Below the pieces are notes generated by a model. That model was not told where the DNA came from. It did no database searches and saw only the letters and a list, made by a program, of their open reading frames with translations. Positions 21,610 through 33,308 of a stretch of 64,000 bases of DNA are shown here, in pieces. How positions within the stretch are numbered: position 1 is the first letter of the stretch; each line of letters starts with the position of its first letter. Position numbers and translations under genes: made by a program. The stretch is from Mugil cephalus (Eukaryota > Chordata > Actinopteri > Mugiliformes > Mugilidae), in assembly GCF_022458985.1 (NCBI RefSeq), contig NC_061790.1:2839001-2903000 (forward strand). Direction: 5' to 3'.

Positions 21610-23430
21610 ATCTTCAGTTCGTCTTTTTCTGTTTAAAGGTGCAGAGTGAAAAGCTGTCCTCACTGCAGCCAAACTTTTTAAATGTCATTTTTAAGATACC
21701 AAATGCTTTCTGTATAAATAAAAGGCAGGGATTTGATGTGCCCAAATTACGGATTTATTATTGGACATTTTCGTTTCTACGCTAAAAATCATCAGATCCA
21801 TACTTTTATCAAAAAGATGCAACACATTTCATCGCATTAAAAAAACTAAAAAATATGGAAATAACTGCTTCAAAATTGTTTAAAAATATATTTCAAAGGC
21901 ATCTGAAAATACATTCCAACATGTGCTTTTACTTTTTGAATCGCATGTATTGTATTTAAATAAATGAAATGCATACAAAGACATATTGTTACTCATGTCT
22001 CATCAAGGCATGAAGGTTTACCTTGTTTACCTGTTCATCATTCTCAAAGGTCACTTATTCCAGAGTCCTTTTACTTTTGTGTCCACAAGACAAACACCAC
22101 TCAAGTGCACATCTACTGCCAATTAAGAAAAAACAGTTAACCCAACCTCCATCTCTTTGGACTGTGGGCAGAACCCAAAGAAATACGACCAAAGGTGAAC
22201 AAAACCCTTCACCTCATGTCAGCTTGTAGCAATTTCTAACACAGAAATTCTTTGTGGCAAATATAGTTTTATTCAGGATGTGTTCAATATAAAGTAGTCA
22301 GAATGTCTAAATAAATAATTATATATATGATAACTTAAATACATAGTGTAAGGTACAGCGAGCCCGTTTAGTGCGTCCTTATCCAATGATGTGGTTTGCT
22401 GTAGAGGTGGAAGCTAACAATCATGTGTCGTGAGCGAAGGCCATGGCATTAGTCTGTTACTGTCACTGTATGATAATCAATAACCAATAAATTCTCAGTC
22501 TTTGTTAGCTGTTATGAAATTTTGTGCTCATGTGCTATGTTCGCTTACATCCTGTGCTAACCCTAAAACACAGTGACACCCCTGGTACAACTGATTTACT
22601 AGGTCTGAGAGTGTTGCTACTAAACCTCACTGGGAGGCACAGGGATCCAATTTAAAATGTGCGCGGAAGTTAACGTATATATGGTTCCTTGCGCCATAAA
22701 TGGTTAAGACTCGGCTTTAAGATAAAAGTTACAATTAGGTTAGGTTAGGGTTAAGTTTAGGTTTAGCCATCAAGTTGAGATGATTCGTGCTAGGTCTGTC
22801 GAGGTAGTTGAGGTTTTTAGGGAGTTAGGGTTAGCCACCTAGCTGAGATGTTTAGGGTTAGCCCCTTAGAGTTAGCCACCTAGCTGAGATGTTTAGGGTT
22901 AGCCCCTTAGGGTTAGCCACCTAGCTGAGATGTTTAGGGTTAGCCCCTTAGAGTTAGCCACCTAGCTGAGATGTTTAGGGTTAGCCCCTTAGAGTTAGCC
23001 ACCTAGCTGAGATGTTTAGGGTTAGCCCCTTAGGGTTAGCCACTTAGCTGAGATGTTTAGGGTTAGGGTTAGCTAGAAAGGTTGTATTTTTAGGGTTAGC
23101 CCCTTAGGGTTAGCCACCTAGCTGAGATGTTTAGGGTTAGGGTTAGGAGCTAGGGAATGTATCACGTCAATTATTGTTCTCACAATGTTAGCCGTACAAA
23201 TACATGTGTGTATGGTTTGCATATACACATACATATTTGCAATTACAACACAAAAACAGATCCTGTACACACAAAATGATAAATTAGATCAATATTATTT
23301 CAGATGATACTGACAGGAAGTGTATTTAGTCTGAAACACATTTCTGCACATTATCCGTCCTTTGACCACAATTTCTGTTTGGTTGTGCAAAACTCGTAAA
23401 GATGACAAACTGATTAGGAAATGGAAAGAG
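21610..23430. other. Interval between genes F and G
   Basis: AT-rich sequence without a plausible coding region, containing the 41-bp tandem array at 22820-23150 and AT-rich flanks. Confidence 0.5.
22735..23150 (+). repeat. 41-bp tandem array built on TTAGGG
   Basis: From about 22820 a 41-bp unit (TTTAGGGTTAGCCCCTTAGA followed by GTTAGCCACCTAGCTGAGATG) repeats about seven times with few changes and one inserted variant near 23065-23085. The preceding 22735-22820 holds looser TTAGGTTAGGG-like units, suggesting the array arose from telomere-like sequence. Confidence 0.85.
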
Positions 23431-23437
23431 AGAAAAA

Positions 23438-23485
23438 AAGGAAGTTTGCCATTAACAGGAAGTACATGCTGTACGTACTATAAAG
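23438..23485 (+). promoter_or_regulatory. Candidate core promoter of gene G
   Basis: Two AGGAAGT ETS-type cores (23439-23445 and 23457-23463) are followed by TATAAAG at 23479-23485, 64 bp upstream of the start codon. This is the only clear TATA-like box at a receptor gene in this window. Confidence 0.45.
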
Positions 23486-23548
23486 AAGCGTCGACTCAGA
23501 GGCTTTGACAGTTGAGCACGTGAGGTTTGTGGCAATCGCAGAAGCACA

Positions 23549-24198
23549 ATGACTGAACTGAACTGGATTCATGTATTTTTATTTCTGGTGCTGGCGCTTC
23601 GGTTTCAAGGTGAGAAAAATCTTAAACACATCCTATCCTTTTAATAACTGTCAAGGTATAGAGTGACCCTCGCTCTGTTAAAGAACAATTGCATATTAAT
23701 AAATACAAACGTCCTTACACCATTGTAAGTAGTAGGTTAACCAGCGCTTTTTTTTTTGCTCAGGAGCACGTTATAGTTTGTGCTTTGTGTGTTTTGTGCA
23801 ATGCTCATGGCGTGGTGGGCGGTCCAGAGGGTCCGTGTTGGAGGTTGTTTTGTTTTATTATTTTGGACTACAGATGTAAAAAAACCTGCTAAGTCGGGTG
23901 CACACGTCTATTCGCGTCTTCTCACACTCATTAATCAGGGCTCTCGAGTCTTACACTCATTTCAGTAAGTTCACACGCTCTCACGCCGCACATGATATCG
24001 CTCGTGTCGAAAAATTATAAAAACTCGCCACACATGGACTTTTAAAAACGAGGAGTAATCGATGAATAGATGAGGCGATGGCAGGATGTTCAGCTTCAAT
24101 CAGTGACCAATCAGAAAAAGGTTGCTTGTGGTTGCTAGGTGAAATAGGAGCGCCCTAATCCTGACCATGCCTTCCACAAACGCACGAAAGTAGGGTTA

Positions 24199-24261
<63 letters not shown>

Positions 24262-27200
24262 GTCACCCCACAAAAACACAATCAATCTCCCAACTGCTCT
24301 TCTTGTTCTTAGGGAGCACCAGGCACATATTTCCAAATCATAGTTATCTTATGCACTGACCATGTGTATATTGCGCTGCAGCCTGTAAAGTTGAAATATT
24401 TTTCTTTCTTTTTTTAAAGAAATAGATCACAAAATAAATAAAATAACAATAAAATGTCTCATCTTTTCTACAGCAATAACAGGACAGGACTCCTACATCA
24501 CGGTCAGAGATGGAGATGAATCCGTCACGTTGCCCTGTAGAAACCTGGAAAAAGATCAGCACGGATGTAACGGTACCAACTGGCTTCACAACCAATTACC
24601 TAGCTCTAAAGTGGTCGAGCTGGTTTCACTGGGGCAGATTAACGACAATAAATTCAACAGACTGACTGTTACATCAGACTGTTCTCTGGTGATAAAGGAG
24701 ATCAAGCCTAGTGATTACGGTCGCTACGTCTGCAGACAGTACAAGAAACATGAACATACCGATGCTCGGGTCCATCTGTCTGTAATCAACAGTGAGTATT
24801 TATCTCTCAGAACTACAGACTGTTCAGTCCTAAGCTGTAGTGACTAGTGATGTTCGATAACACAAATTTTCTTTCGGTACTGAGGAAAATTCAGGCTGGT
24901 ATCGGGCATATCGACCCGATATCGATACTTTGCGTAAACCTAAAAAAGTAACTGATTTCAAATCAGAGCTTCATAGAGAAAACAAGACATCAGAGTCATT
25001 TATTTATTTATTTTAAACTCTGGAGTACATTGAGGTAGTGGCCTCATTTACTGTATAGCCGAGCTAATGCAACAACACAAAAACCAAACAGAGACACAAC
25101 CGTACAAAATACTGTTTCAAACATGAAGGAATAAGAAAATTAATAAGACCATTAAAACTATTAACTACTATAAAATGAAAACGTGCATCTTAATTCTGAC
25201 CCTGTTCTCTCCTCTTCTGTCGTCATCATCATAAACGCCCCATATTCTGTGTTGTGGTTTAACCTGAGGTGTTTCACAAGGTTTGTTGTGTTGCCACAAC
25301 TCAATAATTTAGTTACTTTCCACTGTGATACTACATAACCTCCAAAGACTGAAGTATCAAAAGTATCGATCTTTTGATTTGAGAATCGATTTTAGAGCAT
25401 AAAGACCTGCTATCGGAAGTATCGGCATCTGAGTATTGATTCGTAGGGAGCTGAGGAATCCACATTCACATCCACTACTTCTCTCTCTTACTGTTGCTAT
25501 TTCAACCATTATTATGATCAGTATCGTTATCATTGACACTATTTTTGCCATCATAGAAGCTACCATTATTACTGCCACAAGATTTATCATTGTAATTACC
25601 AGTATTACTACTATTACTATATTATCACTGTTTTTTTTTCTTTTTTGAGCATGATGTTTACTTTTATGTTTCATTGCCACAGGAAATAAGCTCCTCATTT
25701 ACTGAAAACCATAAAATACACTTCACAGATGTATAAACACTCATTTAACACATAGAAATAAAAAACTAAAAATAAATAAATACATGAACAGCCGAGGATA
25801 CTTGCAGGTCTCTTTAGGATTAATATTATAGACAATAGATTATAGATTAATATTATAGAGCAGAGACAACATCAAAACAACAATAATAATAATAATAATA
25901 ACAAAAATAGTAAGAACACGTAAAATTAATTGGGTTCCAGCGACGAGGCAGAAACATTGCTTTTATTTCTGAAAATTTTTTATTCCAACAGTCTAATTTA
26001 TTTTGTACAGCTTTTATTCTATGTGCTCGACTCGTACTCGACCACTAAAGCTGATGCTGATCCTGTTCTGAATAGATACAGTCCTGGCTACACAGTCATG
26101 TATTTACACCCAATCACAACCTGCATCCTCAATATAAAAGGAAAAAAATTAAACAGTAAACAGTCACATATTTAACCTCAACAAACTAAATTTCAATCCC
26201 AATATGATCTTTTTTTATTGTTATCATAATAAAAATGTGTTGTTTTTTTTGTTTGTATTTAACTTTGTCTAACATATGTTGCAACCACTAAAGGAAAATA
26301 AATTATGAGTGAATGTTGTTAATTTCTAATCTTTTTTTCACCAGTGTATGAACAGACGAATGAAGAAATAAGGAAGTTAATCTGCTCTGTGCTGAGATAC
26401 GAAGGCTGTTCACATACTGTGATGTTACTGGACGACGGTAATGTGTGTAATTACACAAATCAGGAGAGTCCCTGTTCAGCCTCCATGCCGTTTACTTCTC
26501 CTCTTCAGAGATACGCCTGTAAAGTGACAGACGGAAACAGTGGCGACGTGCTGCTGTGCAGCTTCGACGCTCAGGCCTCTTGTGAGAAAATCTGTGAGTC
26601 TCTTTTTAGATTTGTATGTTGTTGTTTTTTTACGCTTTTTGCAACTGGCAGATTTTTACATTTCTGAAAAAATGTTTCCAGATCCGAATAAACGGAACAG
26701 AAAATGGGGTAGTCCCACAAACCAAGAAGACGACACAAACACATCAAGTACGTGTCTTATTACGTGTACGTGTATTTTGCTAAATGATGCCATGCAGGGG
26801 CGTCACTAGGTTTTAAGGACGGGGGGGTCTTAGCCCCCAGGAGGAATGTGAGTGATTTCACAAACAGCCAACAAAGACTGAGAATTTATTTATTGTTATT
26901 ATTTCTGTCTGTTTTTAAACGCATTGCAGCAACAAACGCAAATAACAATTAATGAATGACGGAAAACTAATTACTGCCTTAATCCGACTTTAACTGCACA
27001 ACTTAGATGCATGTAAACACTCCGACTTACTTCATCCGACTAAAATCAGAGTTCTCCTTATCCGACTAAGAGACCCAGATAATGAGATTGGGAAACTGAT
27101 TTTCTCCGTCATGTATACGCCTTAATTGGAGTTAAACTGGATAATATGTGACCCTGGAACAAAAACATTCAAGAAAACCAACCAAGAAGGAGGCAAACAG

Positions 27201-30200
27201 GGCCGGTAGAAGAACCGTCATCGTGTCTGATTTAAAACGTTGCTAAATATCAGTCTGGTTGTTGTTTGAAACGCTGGTCTGCCACATGAACGGTTCCAGT
27301 TGTTTATGATATGACCCAGAAAGGAGGTTGTGTTAACCCACTGACAAGATGCGTATCGCCACCTAGTGTGGAGGAGGACCGCATTCAGAAAGTTAAATTT
27401 TGAGCACAAGCTGTGCATGTAAACGCAATAATTGTAAATAATTGTTTGCTCTTGAATATTTTGAAAAATATTACTTAATTATTTCAATTAAATTAATATT
27501 AATGAGTGGAATGGTTTGGATAAGGATGAACTGTAAGCGCTCGTTCTGCCTGACACTATGAAGTGAAGGCAAATTTATTGATTTATGATCATATTTAAGT
27601 GATCATATACAGCATAATTATTTATTTAAATTCATCTTATATTGAATTTGTCAGTACGTTTTCGCAAAAAAATAAATAAATAAATGAATAAACCCCCCCT
27701 GAAGAGCTTTAGCCTTCCTAAACAAGGCCTAACAACACCAGTGACGCCACATGTCTTACTTGTAAACCGAAATTTTAGGCAGATGCAGTTGATACAGTTT
27801 ATTTGCACATATTTACACATATTTCTTCCTGTAAGATGTTTTTTTTTTTTTTTCCCGGTGTTTTCAGATCTTCCTCACTGGTGGATGTACATTGCTGCGG
27901 CTTTAGGTTTTGCAGTCCTCCTAATAATTGTTGGAGTTGTCGTCGGGCGGAGGAGAACTAAAGGTAAGTACATGCAGATGAGAAGCAGGTGAGAGGTCTT
28001 GTCAGTTTTTCCTGCGGAAGCCGAAGCAGAAGCTGACTCCCATCTGTCTTTTTTCAGGGAGCAGAGCGCGGCCGGATGACGGCACCGTGAGTGTTAAGTA
28101 ACGTGATGGGATAAGTGGGTTTCAAGTCTGCGTGACACACAGACGCTGCTGTTTAAAAACCTGGAAAGTCCCCACGAGTCATTTAGAGCTGAAGAGGACA
28201 CAAGAAACTCAAATCAAATGTCGTGAAAAAACAAACGATTGTGGTAGCTTAGATATCACCGACTGATTTAGTTATTAGCTTGAGTTTTCTGTTTGTCAGT
28301 TGTTAATAAAGATTTAAAAGTACACTGTTCTTGTACAGGGGCAGAGCTTAAACCCTGCAGAGACTCGGTCTGGTCCAGACGGTTTTCAGGACACGGTGAG
28401 ATTTCAGCCTACGCACATTTCCTTTCTTACACGCTACGAACAGAACAGTCACGAGGCAGGTTAATGTCGTTTTCACCGTGCAGGTTGATTTTGAAGTTCC
28501 TTACGCCACCATCAGTTTCAAAAAGAGGAGAAACGGCGACGCCCAGGTGAGCTGGCAACTCCACAGCATCTACACAACATCTACACAGCATCTACACAGC
28601 ATCTACACAACATCTACACAGCAGCTACACAGCAGCTACACAACATCTACACAGCATCTACACAGCATCTACACAACATCTACACAACATCTACACAACA
28701 TCTACGCCGCATCTACACAGCAACTACACAACACCTACACAGCATCTACACAGCATCTACACAACATCTACACAACATCTACACAACATCTACGCCGCAT
28801 CTACACAGCAACTACACAACACCTACACAGCATCTACACAACATCTACACAACATCTACACAACATCTACACAGCAGCTACACAGCATCTCCACAGCAGC
28901 TACACAGCATCTGCACAACATCTACACAACATCTACACAACATCTACACAACATCTACACAACATCTACACAGAAACTCCACAGCATCTCCACGACATCT
29001 ACACAGCATCTACACAACATCTACACAGCATCTACACAACATCTACACAACATCTACACAGCATCTACACAACATCTACGCCGCATCTACACAACATCTA
29101 CACAACATCTACACAGCATCTACACAGCAGCTACACAGAATCTCCACGACATCTCCACAGCATCTACACAACATCTACACAGCATCTACACAACATCTAC
29201 ACAACATCTACACAGCATCTACACAACATCTACGCCGCATCTACACAACATCTACACAACATCTACACAGCATCTACACAACATCTACGCCGCATCTACA
29301 CAACATCTACACAACATCTACACAACATCTACACAACATCTACACAGCATCTCCACTATATCTACACAGCATCTCCACAACATCTACACAGCAGCTACAC
29401 AACATCTACACAACATCTACACAACAACTCCACAGCATCTACACAACATATACACAACATCTCCACAGCATCTACACAACATCTACACAGCAGCTACACA
29501 GCATCTATACAACATCTACACAACATCCACACAACATCTACACAGCATCTACACAACATCTCCACAGCATCTACACAACATCTACACAACATCTACACAG
29601 CATCTACACAACAGCACACTAACACTAACACTAACACGCTGACGCTAAACCAGTTCAGACAGCGTGAACGTGCCATCAGTTGCTAATTATCAAATCCAAC
29701 CAGGTGCAGTGTGTGTACACCAGGTTTGTGCAAAAGTTTCCCAAATTCCAATTCAGGTCTAACAATTTGAATTGAGTTTGAATTAAGGCTGCAAACAGGA
29801 AGCAGAAGTGTAATTCAGATTTGAGTTTGGGGAAGTAGAATTTATATTCCGTGAGATTTCAGCTGATAATTTTTGGTGTATTCGAGAATCAGGCTCAGCA
29901 GTTTGTTCCGTAAACATCCAAATCCTTGTTACTACGAACTTCATGTACACGTTATACTTTAATTACAGTACAGCAAATGTTTTTCATCGATAATTAAGAG
30001 TAAACGCATCATCTGTAAAACAGATGATTTGATTTCATGTGTTATGACTTTTAGGTTAAATTATGTAAAATAGTGAAAACGATGCTTAATTTCCCAGAAT
30101 GCTTTACTGCATCCAATTATTCCATTCCATTCCAGAACATTAGTTAGTTACAATTTTGTGTCATTTGTTCTTTTTTTGTTTGTTTTTCATCAATTTGTTA

Positions 30201-30842
30201 CTGTTTGTAAAGTGTTTTTAGTATTTAAGTCGAAACCATTGTTAAACGTGACAGTTCCTTCCCGTTACTTGACTATAATTCCTCTGGATTGCAATGAATT
30301 TAATCCCTGTAATTCCAATTCAACATCCTGTGGGGAGATGGAGCCGATTCAGTTCAAATTGCAATTCTTCAAATGAATGGAACAGAAATTCCAGATTTTG
30401 TCATTTTGATGTACATATGCAGAAGGAATGGTGAACGTGTTTGGACCGTTCTTCCTCATCCACGGTCATAGTTTCAATGTCAGGATCCCTCTTCAACCAC
30501 TTCCTTAATCCAAATACAACAGAAATCTGAGCAGATTTGTGTTGTATTTCCTTTTTTTGTGTGTGTGTGTGTGTGTGTGGTTTTTCTGTACCCATTTATT
30601 AATCAGTGTGGGGATGTGGCTGAATGCTGCCGTTTGTTCCCCAGGCTGGTGATGAAGAGGCTGATGATGACGATGATCAGGAGGAGGAGGAGGAGGAGGG
30701 CCAGAATAACGTTCATGGGGATGATGCAGTGACCTACAGCTGTGTGGCGGTTCCTCAGAAAGACTCGGCTGATCTCATGGGCCTCTACGCCACCGTCAAG
30801 AAAAAGAAAAAAGAAGAAGTAGAAGAGGAGTCACTGCAATGA
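23549..30842 (+). CDS. Two-Ig-domain receptor with ITIM-like, acidic tail, gene G (374 aa)
   Basis: Exons: leader 23549-23609 (61 nt), V 24474-24791 (318), second Ig 26345-26581 (237), stalk 26682-26747 (66), membrane 27868-27963 (96), cytoplasmic 28058-28086 (29), 28339-28395 (57), 28484-28546 (63), last 30645-30842 (198, TGA). Total is 1125 nt. The V domain keeps the canonical and extra Cys pairs (HGCNGTNW and SDCSLVIKE) and SDYGRYVC. The second domain is degenerate: it has TVMLLDDG where paralogues have TVEWLYEG, so the core Trp is missing, and it has additional cysteines. The membrane helix (MYIAAALGFAVLLIIVGVVV) ends in GRRRTKG. Tail: Y295 in VPYATI and Y340 in VTYSCV fit the ITIM pattern; Y357 is in GLYATV. 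The last exon opens with an Asp/Glu run (about 312-327) and ends in a Lys/Glu-rich tail. The intron after 28546 is mostly an 11-bp minisatellite. Probably an inhibitory receptor. Confidence 0.85.
24199..24262 (+). repeat. (GATT)n microsatellite
   Basis: About 16 uninterrupted tetranucleotide units in the first intron of gene G. Confidence 0.95.
24843..25445. mobile_element. Putative non-autonomous DNA transposon in gene G intron
   Basis: The left part (TAGTGATGTTCGATA, GATATCGATAC) and right part (AAGTATCGATC, CTATCGGAAGTATCGG) carry inverted GTATCGAT-type motifs of a kind often seen at the ends of fish MITEs. Precise ends and target duplication were not found. Confidence 0.3.
26795..27750. 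mobile_element. hAT-like non-autonomous transposon in gene G intron
   Basis: The left end CAGGGGCGTCACTAGGTTTT and the reverse complement of the right end (TGGCGTCACTGGTGTTGTTA) share a GGCGTCACT terminal repeat. The interior has no transposase. A second block at about 26970-27425, bounded by GCATGTAAAC motifs, may be a nested element. Confidence 0.5.
28561..29613 (+). repeat. 11-bp minisatellite (about 95 copies)
   Basis: Tandem array of AACATCTACAC / AGCATCTACAC variants. No frame of the 11-mer contains a stop, so a reading frame of about 400 codons runs from the preceding exon through the whole array as an 11-residue periodic peptide. It starts 15 bases after the exon end at 28546. The long frame is a product of repeat composition, not a gene. 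Confidence 0.97.
29614..30644 (+). other. Remainder of the last gene G intron
   Basis: AT-rich intronic sequence with a short (TG)n tract at about 30559-30579. Nothing else recognised. Confidence 0.5.
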
Positions 30843-31160
30843 CTTCCCATGAGGAAACCTGCACTCATCACACCCCGATGTGTCAATGTAGGAAAACAAC
30901 ACTTCTGTGTTTTATGTCTGTAAACTACATGAATGTATATGAATTATTAGTTATTGAATGAAAAAGGAAAATTACTTGGTTTCTAGATATTTTTTTTTGA
31001 ATTTCTAGTAGTAGAAAAGACTTTTATTTATTGTCATAAAAACAAGAACTTGAAGCAGTTTTTAGGCCATGGACCCCAAAGTGATGGAGAGATGAAGTAG
31101 GGCCCCCCTATCTACCTACTATATGTGTTCTATATCAACCTTGGCCTAGTGCTATTTATA

Positions 31161-31166
31161 AATAAA
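31161..31166 (+). terminator. Polyadenylation signal of gene G
   Basis: AATAAA 319 bp after the gene G stop codon, immediately before a TTAA-flanked mobile element. Confidence 0.5.
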
Positions 31167-31194
31167 CGTTATTATTATCATTTTGCATTCAGTA

Positions 31195-31613
31195 TTAACC
31201 CTTTGGAGTCCAGAGTGTAATCGGCCATTTTTGACTACTTTTGGTTTTACCCTTTTTTTTTATTGTCGCCTTGTTTGGTTTTATTCTTTTCAGCACAACA
31301 GTCATTTTATGATTATTTTTTGGATTTTGACTGACTGTGTTAACACACTGGACCTAAAACCATAAAATCCGAGTAGGAAAAAGTTTCATTTTTCACTGTG
31401 AAAACCACAAACATGTTTAACGAACCATTTTTGTGTAAACTTCATAAACGTATGTACAAATTTAGCAAACAACAAAGTTATTTATAACTATTTCCACTAA
31501 AATGCAGGAAATGCATCAGGCATTTTTACAACCATTTGAAAACTCAGTAATGATGTCTCTAAAAGTCTCTAAACTTTTTTTTACTGGCGCGTCACTTGAC
31601 TCCAGGGGGTTAA
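31195..31613. mobile_element. piggyBac-type MITE flanked by TTAA
   Basis: The left end TTAACCCTTTGGAGTC and the reverse complement of the right end TTAACCCCCTGGAGTC form terminal inverted repeats, and TTAA (the piggyBac target) lies at both ends. It is 419 bp with no coding sequence, inserted just downstream of the gene G polyadenylation signal. Confidence 0.65.
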
Positions 31614-32068
31614 GCTGTTAAAATAACACACAGGTTCAAATATTCATTTTTTTCTTTTTTTTATTTCAGATATGTGCAACAGTAGGGTGGCCATGCTGGA
31701 AAATTAAAAAAAAAACAAACAAAAAATGTATTAAAAAAAATGTCTAATCAACTAAAGATTTTGTGAACCTCCTGCAGTACCTCCACAGACCCCTAGGGGG
31801 TTTCTAGATAAACGTTTCTCTTACTCACTGTTAATCTTGTGGAGGGGGGTTTTCTGGATCAGTGTGATGATGACTGAGGTGGTTATTTAAAGGAGGAACA
31901 GTCATGACTTGTGTGGCTGCTTTTATTAAGTGTTTGTCCATAAATACATACAGTGTGGTTGTTTGCAGTCACGGGTCGATTCATATGGATTACAATTCAT
32001 TTTACTCACACTAGTGGTTCAGACTACCAACGACATGCAGCAGAAGTGTTGCACAATTTAACTTTAAG

Positions 32069-32100
32069 CCATAACATTATGACCACACAGTGTTCAGTTT
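32069..32100 (+). repeat. Dispersed motif AACATTATGACCA, copy 1
   Basis: The phrase ATAACATTATGACCACACAG is close to phrases at about 50270 and 63426, and a related reverse-complement phrase is at about 63740. It is probably the end of a dispersed fish mobile element; I cannot name the family. Confidence 0.4.
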
Positions 32101-32530
32101 TAGAGTAATTTCCAGTCACCTAGTTTCTTGTGTATGTTCTTTACACCACCCAAAAAAATTCACCGCTCTGTGGTCAGGCTACAAAAGGTCTCGCATGCAG
32201 AGGCTGCAGGTTGCATGCAGAGATGTTATGTGCATGTACCCACTTCACCTCCAGCCTGAGGTTGCACTGGCTGAAACCGATTTTTTGTTTTTCACTTGTA
32301 CAGTATTGTGTCTTGTGTATTTATGGACTTGAGTCTGCAATAAAGTTATATTAATTCATTTATTTCTCTCAGCAAAATACTTAGAACAAGCTTAAACATC
32401 ACAATCCTACGTCATTAACCGTCACTCACCACTTCTCACATTTACCGAAACTCTGCGATTAGTGATTCAGTGTCAAGACAAGAGTCCAAACAGAGCAAAC
32501 GGCAAATAACGGGCTGCTCCTCTGAGTCAG

Positions 32531-32872
32531 ATGGATGCACTCACCATAACAGAGGAAGTAAAAAGAGGAAGGAGCTGGGACTTTACAGTTACTTTAATGC
32601 AGGTACCACCTACCCAAGCACAGCTGCAGACCACGAGCACCCTTTCATACAAACAGTATTACTTGTTGGCTGCTGCTCGTCCGGTATCTGTTCTCACCGC
32701 TGTCACACTTTGTGGCGTCAGTTTCCTCTTGCAGCTGAGAAAAAGGAGGGCGGAGGGAAAAAATGACACAACAGGACTTCACCACGGTTGTTTACGCCAA
32801 ATTCTGACCCTCAGTTACAAGATCATCAGTGTCATTCGCTTCTGCTGTCAGTGCTCACAGTGTTGTGCCTAA
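32531..32872 (+). other. Orphan ORF with one membrane-like segment
   Basis: The 113-codon frame contains a hydrophobic run (VSVLTAVTLCGVSFLLQL) followed at once by RKRRAEGK, a classic stop-transfer. A second frame, one base shifted across an A6 run, reads MTQQDFTTVVYAKF then stop, with a tyrosine motif like a receptor tail. Such an arrangement would fit membrane plus tail exons of a receptor, but no Ig exon lies just upstream. It could be a remnant exon pair of a lost gene or chance. Confidence 0.3.
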
Positions 32873-33308
32873 TCCGTTCATGTCTCTACTCACTTTAATC
32901 AACATCTTAGAAACTCTTCATGTTTGTTTAGATGAACAGCTGGAGTATCTCATCAGCTCACACCTGAATGTCTGAACCCATTTACTGAAGCGGAGTAAAT
33001 GTCACGAGAGGAAACGTGTCCATATGAGGAACTTGTTGCCGTTTGCAGGATGTTCTGCATTTCTCAACGTTCTCCGGTTCATAAACAAATTTTAAAAGAG
33101 ACAGAAAACACAAAAGAAGCACGATGGTTGATTTTTAGGCCTATTCAGGTGTTTTTAATGTGTGACAGAGGAACGGTGCTGGTAACTGGGATTGATTGTT
33201 TTTAGTGGTTAGCAGCTTGAGGGACATTTACAGGCGGCTGAAAACAACATAAGAACATGTCAGGATGTTCCCGACCTCCTTTCTCTCATATTTTCTTTGC
33301 ATCTGTCA

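Noticed and set aside
24344-24595. Minus-strand ORF over the gene G V exon
   Set aside because: Antisense shadow of the V-domain exon.
28478-29686. A 402-codon open reading frame, the longest in the window
   Set aside because: Only its first 23 codons belong to a gene (the 28484-28546 exon). The rest is translation of an 11-bp tandem repeat that has no stop in any frame.
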